Source: Arenicola marina
Taxonomy: Eukaryota; Annelida; Polychaeta; Arenicolidae
Assembly: GCA_964019135.1 (NCBI GenBank)
Contig: OZ025260.1
Span: forward strand, 35,024,254-35,088,253
Length of the DNA stretch: 64,000 nucleotides
Direction: 5' to 3'
The number at the start of each line of letters is the position of its first letter. Position 1 is the stretch's first letter. The position numbers were made by a program, and so were the translations under genes. Positions 57,013 to 64,000 of this stretch are shown piece by piece. Below the pieces are notes generated by a model. That model had not been told where the DNA came from. It saw only the letters and a list, made by a program, of their open reading frames with translations, and did not search any database.

Positions 57013-57180
57013 ATTTATTGCCTGTGGCCATAAAAAACAAAGAATATATAATAAGGTATAAGCTAAGTGACTAGTCACCATATTTATTGCCTGTGGCCAT
57101 AAAAACAAAGACTATATAATAAGGTATAAGCTAAGTGACTAGTCACCATATTTATTGCCTGTGGCCATAAAAAACAAAGA
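57005..57180. repeat. Exon start and splice acceptor of the E2-like gene in three copies
   Basis: A 68-69 bp unit is present at 57005, 57074 and 57142. Each copy contains, on the minus strand, TATGGCCACAG|GCAATAAATATGGTGAC: the acceptor AG, the first exon bases and the start ATG. Only the first copy continues into the open coding frame. Confidence 0.92.
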
Positions 57181-58756
57181 ATATAATATTGATAAGTGCT
57201 ACCTAGAAAATGCGAGCGTATATTTATTAATTCAGATATTCCGAGGGCATACATCTAGATTAGTATTCAAAATTAATCTCAATTCGGCTTGCCATAATTA
57301 ATATCTTTGGCAGGATATGCACATGCATCTCATTTGGTAGTCCTGTTACGTGCCAGTTTTAACAGGCGTCCAGTCGTACCTCCCTCCCTGCCTGACAACA
57401 GGCGTTGTTCTCGGCAACAACGCCACAAGGTTGGGGCTACTCATTTGGTTGCTTAACAACTCCCATCGTGATGTCATGTTTATAACATTTTGATGTCACA
57501 ACTACTCACTATGACAGCAGCCGATGGGTGGTCACCAAGAGCGCTCTACTTGGCAACAGACATTTAGTGCGTCGCTTATAAATTAACTTTAATTTGAATT
57601 ATACAGCTAGTGTTAATATTGAATTATTGATTAATTTTTGGGGCAGCTGATTTAATTATTAAAGACATGACATAATAGGCTCCATCCTATTTTTGCTTGA
57701 ATATATTTACGTACAGCTGATACTTATTCAGAATCCGAAAACATATCATGGGGGCTGTTATGTTAAATGAAAGTTGTAAGCCTACTGCCCAACAAGCAGT
57801 AGACCTATATATAGCTAAGTTACACTGATACAATAACTGAAAACTGACCTGATATCAACAGTCTGCCAGAAACAATGCAAAAATTGCTCTAACTTCAAAA
57901 TTTATGAATGGCACATTTCCTTATTCTCAACCTGTTGAAGGTTTAATGTTTACGTTTAGCTGTATTAAAGACCAGCCGCATCCCCCCTCCCGCCCTACCG
58001 ACCCACGATTGAGGCATCTAGCTGTGCTTCAACGTAAACCTGTTGAGAATAAAAAAATGCGCTTGAGCAGGTTTATGTTTAAGGTTTGTTCAAACTTAAA
58101 CCTGCTGAGAATAAACAAACGCACTCATTGATTATAGTTATTTATAAAAGAAAATCATGATTACATCAACATGCATGCCTATACCTGTCCTTTCTATTGC
58201 AGAGCAATGTCACGCCACGCCCCTCGCCGGCCTCTGTCTCGGCCTCGCTACCAGCGTTTCGGAGACTCGCTGAATCTCTTTTCATAACAATATACAGAAA
58301 TGCAACACGAAGCTTTCTCAACCCATTACTTCCTTCTGATGCCTGTGTAGTGAAATGTCTTTTTCAAAAAGAGGCCTATATAAGCTTATTACAAACCAAC
58401 TTGGCAACCGTGGTGCAATAATCGACTCCACTCAGCAACTTTCTGAGTGCCAGTTTGTGCAAGCCAGGAAAGCCCACGAAAAACGTCATCAACCTATTTT
58501 TAGGATGTGATGCAACCAATAAGAAATGAACATGAGCGGGCTTATGTTATGGCAAGCCATTATGCCATTTGCCATAATAAGTAGTGTGCTGCTCCGCTTC
58601 TAGGCTGGAAACCGGCCTTTAGTGCTCGCGACACGCTGTTTCTTTACCGGCAGGCTGGTCACGAATAAACCCTATAAATCTGTTCCAACCACCCCAAACT
58701 AGAGATTTGGCAATATTTTTGTCGTGTCCGGTGGCCCATACGGAGATGCCTCCCCT
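57181..58756. other. Upstream region of the E2-like gene; no gene seen
   Basis: It probably contains the intron upstream of the start exon. The words AACCTGTTGAAGGTTTAATG, AACCTGTTGAGAATAAAAAA and AACCTGCTGAGAATAAACAA recur at 57930-58125. No coding signal was found. Confidence 0.35.
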
Positions 58757-58838
58757 GTAGCCCTGAAACATGCCTCTCTAGACACGCTCGGTAAACCGAT
58801 TTACCGAGCGTGTCTAGAGAGGCATGTTTCAGGGCTAC
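58757..58838. repeat. Perfect 82-bp palindrome (39-bp arms, 4-base loop)
   Basis: The left arm 58757-58795 (GTAGCCCTGAAACATGCC to CTCGGTAAA) is matched without mismatch by the right arm 58800-58838. The loop is CCGA. The direct repeat CCTCCCCTGTA flanks it at 58749-58759 and 58838-58848, overlapping the arms by a few bases, as a target duplication or a template-switch product would. Confidence 0.95.
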
Positions 58839-58949
58839 CTCCCCTGTATCTATCATAATATCGGCACAGTACGAACACATGGAGCGGGTCTCAATATCAT
58901 GTATTTTATATAAGGGGGGCGGGCATATCTCCGCATGGAGGTGGGGGGG

Positions 58950-59160
58950 AGGGAGGGGGGATGATTTCCGCTTGTGACACCGGAAATAAGCTTTCTTTTA
59001 CAGTGATTCGAAAACCGATGTTGTTTGGGGAAAATGTCAGCCGTATTCTACTAAACGGACTGACGTCACAATGTAGCGCGCATGCGCAATCGCGACGAAA
59101 ACGTAAGCCTCGTTCTCGCGCAGGGGACAACACAAAAGCCACGTGCGCGTGCCTAATGTA
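58950..59160. promoter_or_regulatory. Candidate promoter, possibly bidirectional
   Basis: A CpG-rich stretch contains the CRE palindrome TGACGTCA (59061-59068) and a perfect NRF-1 palindrome GCGCATGCGC (59078-59087), ten bases apart. The E2-like gene lies downstream on the minus strand, about 2 kb away, and a short plus-strand open frame starts at 59249. No transcript evidence is available. Confidence 0.4.
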
Positions 59161-59248
59161 AACACACCGTACTTCTGCATGTATTTGACAATTTGCGTGT
59201 ATTTTACAATTGCGTGTATTTGGCAATTTGTCCAATTTCTACAAGAAC

Positions 59249-59341
59249 ATGTCGCACGATTATTTTGACAACCTTCTTAATGAAGCCAAGAGAGGATATA
59301 GCAGCAAGCTGCAGGTTGCTGGCATTGAACAGTGCCCCTAG
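59249..59341 (+). CDS. Short open frame of unknown status
   Basis: A 30-residue frame from ATG 59249 to TAG 59341 (MSHDYFDNLLNEAKRGYSSK...). After the stop the same frame reads QQEWVKDPTKRPEVGYGDLY up to about 59400, which also looks protein-like, so this may be the first exon remnant of a longer gene with an in-frame stop. The family is not firmly recognised. Confidence 0.25.
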   Translation: MSHDYFDNLLNEAKRGYSSKLQVAGIEQCP

Positions 59342-59401
59342 AGGAGCCAGCAGGAGTGGGTGAAAGACCCAACCAAGCGGCCAGAGGTCGGCTATGGTGA
59401 C

Positions 59402-60727
59402 CTATATGGTGGTGGCGGGGAGGGGGGGGGGGGGGGGGGTCGTGTTTCCACATCACGAAGAATAAATTTCTTTATTCCCAGGTCACGATGAATTAAATAG
59501 AGAACTCCCCGTATACAATGGAAGGGGCGGATACATCATATAAATTGGCGATTTCCCGATTCACGGATAAGGTATTTGGTATTAAAATTTTCAGTTCACG
59601 ATTGGTGAAAATCATTGATCACGATGGTCGGCTAATATCCCAGTCCCAGTTCCCGAGGATAATTTTCCTCATTCCCAGTTCACGGTAAAATGAAAAGCCC
59701 GTTCCTGAGGAACGTAAATACCCCCCCCCCCTTCCCCACCCCCTGTATGCCTACATCATCGAAACTCCAGGTATGATATTTTGTCTAATGATATAAATTT
59801 ACTGAACTTGTATTGTGTGAATTTGCTAGCTGAGACTTTAGGAAAAACAGTTTGAATCCATTGATGAGGGAAGCGGGGGGGGGGGTCTGATTCTCAGATC
59901 ACGGGAAAAATTAATAGCTTTTCCCGCTTCACGAGGAAAATAAGCACCCAATCCCGAATCACTGGAAAAATGACGAAATTTTCCTGGCATTATAAGCCTA
60001 ATTATATGTATACTCAGCAAATTGCAGTCAAATGCAGCCAAAACACCCGAAATGAATTAATGACTGCAGATGTTCTCATACCAAAGACTTGTTCCAATAT
60101 TGCTTGTTACAATAATTAAGATTCCATCTACGCAATTCTTCCGTTAATTGGGCTTTGTTTAAATTTGACAGTTTTAATTTTATCGTTCTAGAGACTTCCA
60201 CCATTTTGGACAGGGAGCTAATGTTTAGGGGCCCTGAGGAGGGGCAGGAGGTGGTGGTGGGGGGGGGGGGGGCTAGCCATGTCGCATGTCGATTTTAAGA
60301 AGAGATTCATGTCGAGTGTCGCTAGAAAAGTAAGGTAGGTTGGCATATTTCGATCGTTTTGTGACTGTCTCTCTGCGAGGACTGCAGCAACGCATCACTA
60401 CAAACTAAGCAGTACATATTTCAATACGGAGCTCATAAATAATAAACGTTTGGCCTTCACAATAGTACAAATTTCAAATGTAATTAGGCGGCAGCGAAAG
60501 GAGAGGAAATATCATGTGATCGAAGTTAGGCGCTGATTGAAATTACCCGACTTTTAAGTGTAAAGCCGTCTGCAGGGGCCGTAGATGTATAATACCATGC
60601 CGCAACTGGTAGACATTCTCACAACATGTTGATTCATTGGACTCGACTCTTAAGGAAAACAGTATACAGTACTAATAAAGTATTCTACGGTCTTAGTTTT
60701 AGGCGATATTTTTTTTACAACAAAACC
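59402..60727. other. No gene seen; dispersed TTCCC-n-TCACG motif
   Basis: Between 59450 and 59980 a motif like TTCCCAGTTCACG or ATCCCGAATCACTGGAAAAA recurs eight or more times at irregular spacing. Poly-G or poly-C runs lie at 59420, 59720, 59876 and 60260. No coding signal was found. Confidence 0.5.
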
Positions 60728-61553
60728 AAGTCGTTCCAAATTCTCTTCGAGCCAGACTTATTTTTTTCACAAAAATATGGTCTTTCCCTAACCACAAATC
60801 GCGTACTTTTCTCTCACTCTCCATATGCCATGGGAGGCACACCCACACCACTGCAGTAAGGTAGTGTCTCCTCTCCCCAATTCCATGGGGAAGGCTCGGT
60901 AATTAGGTAACTGTTGCATGCGATTGTTAACCAGCTATGAAATCGCTGGACACGTGCGGTCATGGCTACCTTTAAAGTCAATCCGACTGCCGCCAAAACA
61001 ACGGGAGAGTGTCTGTAGACACAGTCATCCGGTCATAGCGTGGAGAATTTTGGAATAACTTTTTTTTTTAGAAAAAAAATAACTCGTTCCGCGTCGAAGT
61101 TTGAAACGAGTTTATTTTTGTTGAAAGAGAATTTCGAACGACTTTATTTTTTGTTGAGATAAAATAAGTCGTGCTCCAAGAGAATTTGGAACGATTTTAT
61201 TTTTATGGCAAAAGACACGCAACAAGTTGCGCGACAAAGTTTGGAGTGACTTATTTATTTTTTGAAAAAAAAATAACTCGTTCCGCAACCAAGTTTGGAA
61301 CGAGTTATTTTTTTTATATATGGTTTGTTGTTTAGACCACCTTAGTGCACACATGGGATAAACCGCGCCAAACAACACCAAAGACAGCTGGGGGTTGCAC
61401 ATGCAACGTAGTTTTATAAAGTCGATAACGCTACAACAACGGGGCATTCGGAAAAATAATAACTCGGGAATCGAACTGAGCTTGGAACGAGTTTTTTTTT
61501 TTGAAAAATAATTAGTCGTGTTCCAAGAGAATTTGGAACGACTTTTTTTTTTA
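60728..61553. repeat. Array of short AT-rich hairpins
   Basis: At least four clear and two decayed hairpins of one design: A/T tract, AA(C/G)TCGTTCC, about 12 loop bases, GGAACGA(G/C)TT, A/T tract. The best are 61264-61314, 61159-61205, 61503-61553 and 61071-61119; weaker ones are near 60730 and 61451. A minus-strand SINE tail (61323-61380) separates the groups. No coding. Confidence 0.85.
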
Positions 61554-61839
61554 ATAAAAATAATATCAAGATGTCCTAAATCGGGCACCGTAGTATTCGG
61601 CATAAACTTGAAAAGAAATTTATAACTGACGACCCGATGCATCCAGATGCCACGCTGCGTATGCTTGCCTAATGGGTAGATATGCCAGAACATATACAAT
61701 CAAAATATCATATTCATTTGTAACGAGCTTGATACCAAACAGACGCTTAATTGCCGGCAGAGCCCAAGCAAAAGAATTGCCTGTCACAATACATGCGTTG
61801 GCGGAGATAGTGGGGAAGGAGGGGATGGTGGGGACGGCG

Positions 61840-61971
61840 GAGATGGTGGAGCTTTAGGGCTGCGAGCCAACGCTGTAATCGCTCGTTATTCACGGGAATG
61901 TAAAAAAATTACAGCGCCTTTCCAGCTCGGTTGTGATTCGTACACCCCCAGACCCTGCACCTCTTAGTCAT
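61840..61971 (-). pseudogene. THAP-domain relic
   Basis: On the minus strand the frame from ATG 61971 reads MTKRCRVWGCTNHNRAGKAL, a TAA stop (61911-61909), then FFYIPVNNERLQRWLAALKL. This matches the first half of a THAP zinc finger (C-x4-C, then F-Y-x-x-P and R-W) with normal spacing, apart from the stop. The second half (the distal Cys and His) is not found nearby. THAP domains occur in host DNA-binding proteins and in P-type DNA transposases; which source applies is not clear. Confidence 0.6.
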
Positions 61972-61979
61972 AGCCAATA

Positions 61980-62592
61980 AACGCGCTTTGAAACACCTTA
62001 TATGGCAAGAGATCGTTGACAGACCGAAAGTAGCCTGCTCGCTCAAGCCTATCGGTCGGCGCACGTGCGTTTGTTTTCCCCTGCGCCACCCGCGCGCCAT
62101 CTGTCGAACGAAGTGTGCGTAACAGGAAGTCCGTTCAGTAGACCCGGATAAAAATCGAGATATACAGCCTCTTAATTCGAATTAGCCACTTCGAGTCCCT
62201 CATACTCACATATCCCGGGTAAAATTTGAACAAACCGCAAAATAACTGGTGTCGAATCGTATATTTACTCGCCTATACGTAGGTTTATCTATATTTTTCG
62301 CATGACAGTATCCTGTGCAGGTTAAATAATAAGCGTTTCGATCGTCGAGCCGACAAGCAAGGGAAAGTCGTGATCCCATCTATTTTTCCCACCCCTCCCG
62401 CAAACTGATCCAATAGAAATGTGTTTTCGCGTCTGTTTGTCAGAAACCGACATTTATCCATAGTTGTAACTAGTTATAACGTCACAATACATTGTTCCAG
62501 TTAAACTATTGCCATGGAGATTATTAGGATTTCGTCAAAAATGACTGAATATTTTAATTTAGAATGGAAACTATAGATACCTTGCAACATGT
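61980..62592. other. No gene seen
   Basis: Unique-looking sequence upstream of the THAP relic with mixed AT content. No recognisable coding or element boundary. Confidence 0.35.
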
Positions 62593-62830
62593 ACAGTGGC
62601 GGATCCAGGAATTTGTGAAAGGGGGTGGGGGGGCTTTAACCGTGCGGTGCTTGGCTCGTTTCTGAAAGGGAGGGGGGGGGGTGGTAGGCGACACATGTAG
62701 ATGATAAATCGCGGTTTACATAAAATATCCAACTGGGCCGCACAGTGGAGAGTTACAGTCAACCCCTGCAAATATATGATCTTCAGTAAGCAGGGGCGGA
62801 CCCCGGGGGGGGGGGGGGGGTAGGGCAACC
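62593..62830. mobile_element. Fragments of a CAGTGGCGGATCCAG-ended repeat
   Basis: CAGTGGCGGATCCAGG at 62594 and AGGGGCGGACCCC at 62793 resemble each other and resemble termini common to invertebrate DNA elements. Both are followed by long G runs. No matching inverted end is visible, so boundaries are approximate. Confidence 0.35.
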
Positions 62831-62939
62831 CCCTCCCCCCCTTGGGAACCTGAACATACGTTAAAGTCGGCTCTGAGCTTTGCTGTTAGGTTCTCAAAGA
62901 GTGTCCACGCATTGTCGCCTCGGTGTAACGCTTACTGAT

Positions 62940-63551
62940 ACCATGAAGTGGGATACCTATTAAGAATAACAAAAGCATCGAAATCTGTCAATATGTTAAA
63001 GCGTATGCCTAAACGCATAGATCGTCGTACTAAACTGTCCATATACAACGTTCATGTTAGATCTATCCTCGAATATGCCACCCCAGTATTTCATGGTAAT
63101 CTTACCAAATGTCAGACTGATAAACTGGAAAATGTACAACGACAAGCCCTTCTCAGTGCAACACGTGCCTACTCTAGTACCTCACATACTAATTTATTGC
63201 AGGAAGTTGGCGCCGACCCGCTTTATGCTAGAAGAGAATACTTTTGCCTATGCTTATTATATAAAATGTTAACCGGTGCCACTCCGCAGTATCTCAGAAC
63301 ACTAGCTGGCTCACCCACCCATTTCCGATGTGTCTCGGTATCCATTACGAAAGAGCTATGATCTGTTCCACCCACGGTTGATGAAAACGTATTCTCGCAA
63401 TCGCTTCGTATGGAGAACGATCCATGCTTGGAACAGACTGCCAGAAGATGTAAGAGAATGTACATCCCTTGACTCTTTCAAGTCTTCATATAAGACGTTT
63501 GTTAGGGCCCAAAACGTCATAGTGACGAAAACGTCAGATCACATGAACTAA
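62940..63551 (+). mobile_element. LINE (non-LTR retrotransposon) 3' fragment
   Basis: A frame at 62948-63361 reads ASKSVNMLKRMPKRIDRRTK, then VRSILEYATPVF, LENVQRQALLSATR and LLYKMLTGATPQYLR, the conserved C-terminal part of a non-LTR reverse transcriptase of Jockey/CR1 type. The last part continues in another frame (63330-63551) as FVWRTIHAWNRLPEDVRECT then LDSFKSSYKTFV, so one frameshift lies near 63340. The copy is strongly 5'-truncated; the catalytic FADD region is absent. Confidence 0.85.
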
Positions 63552-63705
63552 GTTTATCTAGTGATAAACTAAGTTTATCTAGTGATAAACTAAGTTTATC
63601 TAGTGATAAAATGAGTTTGTCTAGTGTTAAACTAAGTTTATCTAATGATAAAATGAGTTTATCTAGTGATAAAATGAGTTTATCTAGTGATAAAATGAGT
63701 CAGTT
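63541..63705. repeat. About 21-bp tandem repeat after the LINE
   Basis: Seven to eight units of AACTAAGTTTATCTAGTGAT, drifting to AAATGAGTTTATCTAGTGAT. It directly follows the LINE's last codons, so it may be that element's 3' tail, since CR1-type LINEs can end in short tandem repeats rather than poly(A). Confidence 0.85.
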
Positions 63706-63829
63706 TATCGAGCGATATTTGTCGTTAAAAAATGCGAATACGACCCGATGAATCCGGCGCGCACATGCGCATGAAGCCTATACCCGCCAATTAATTGAAA
63801 CTTTTGCATACCAGACCGTACAATCTCCG

Positions 63830-64000
63830 TCGACTCCGAGATCGCGAGGGTGAGAACTCGAGAGTATAACCTCGCCCTCGCGATCTCGCATTCTCGAGGG
63901 GGGAGATCGCGAGAACGCAAGGGGGAGAACGTGAGGGCCAGAACGCGTGGGCGAGAACTCAAGGGCCAGCCGGATGCGAGGGCGAGATCAATATCGCGTT
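63830..64000. repeat. GAGAACGCGAGGGC-type degenerate repeat with inverted start
   Basis: 63837-63890 pairs GAGATCGCGAGGGTGAG with CTCGCCCTCGCGATCTC. It continues as degenerate 12-13 bp units of the type GAGAACGCGAGGGC to the window end. No gene. Confidence 0.7.

Noticed and set aside
1-64000. CRISPR arrays, bacterial operons or a provirus
   Set aside because: The tandem repeats have no unique spacers and all genes are spliced and eukaryotic. No capsid, envelope or long-terminal-repeat element was recognised.

Overview
The window is animal genomic DNA: spliced genes with GT-AG introns, a metazoan-only calpain architecture, tRNA-derived SINEs, LINE 3' ends and small inverted-repeat elements. 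The repeat content and compact invertebrate style suggest a lophotrochozoan such as a mollusc, but that placement is an inference. I support two protein-coding genes, one THAP-domain relic, several transposable-element fossils and a very large amount of tandem repeat (roughly a quarter of the window).

Layout. 1-24.5 kb: no gene I can support; minisatellites with 38, 22, 41/42, 59, about 28 and 19 bp units, a LINE 3' end split by a small TTAA-flanked element, a 1.06 kb TTAA-flanked inverted-repeat element, SINE fragments and a 271 bp tandem duplication. 24.7-50.9 kb: a complete 13-exon plus-strand gene for calpain-15 (small optic lobes family; 1155 residues, all splice phases agree), with seven RanBP2-type zinc fingers, a full Cys-His-Asn protease core and the C-terminal SOL homology region. 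Its introns carry about 12 kb of minisatellite. 51-55.5 kb: 3' flank with SINEs and a long-inverted-repeat element. 55.7-57.0 kb: a convergent minus-strand gene for a divergent E2 (UBC-fold, closest in motif to NEDD8 E2s) with a long acidic tail. 57.2-64 kb: a possible promoter, a perfect palindrome, an array of short hairpins, a THAP relic, a 5'-truncated LINE and simple arrays.

The main discovery candidate is a recurrent architecture. In calpain-15, tandem repeats begin exactly at exon 3' ends and their splice donors (exons 4, 9, 10 and 12), and in the E2-like gene at the splice acceptor of its first coding exon. The repeat unit therefore contains the real splice site, so introns carry from two up to about 120 extra copies of it. 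Exon 10 is clearest: the last 42 bases of the exon plus the donor are part of a 65 bp unit present about 25 times. This looks like minisatellite birth seeded at exon-intron junctions, with possible effects on splice-site choice. The two genes converge; no functional link between them is visible.
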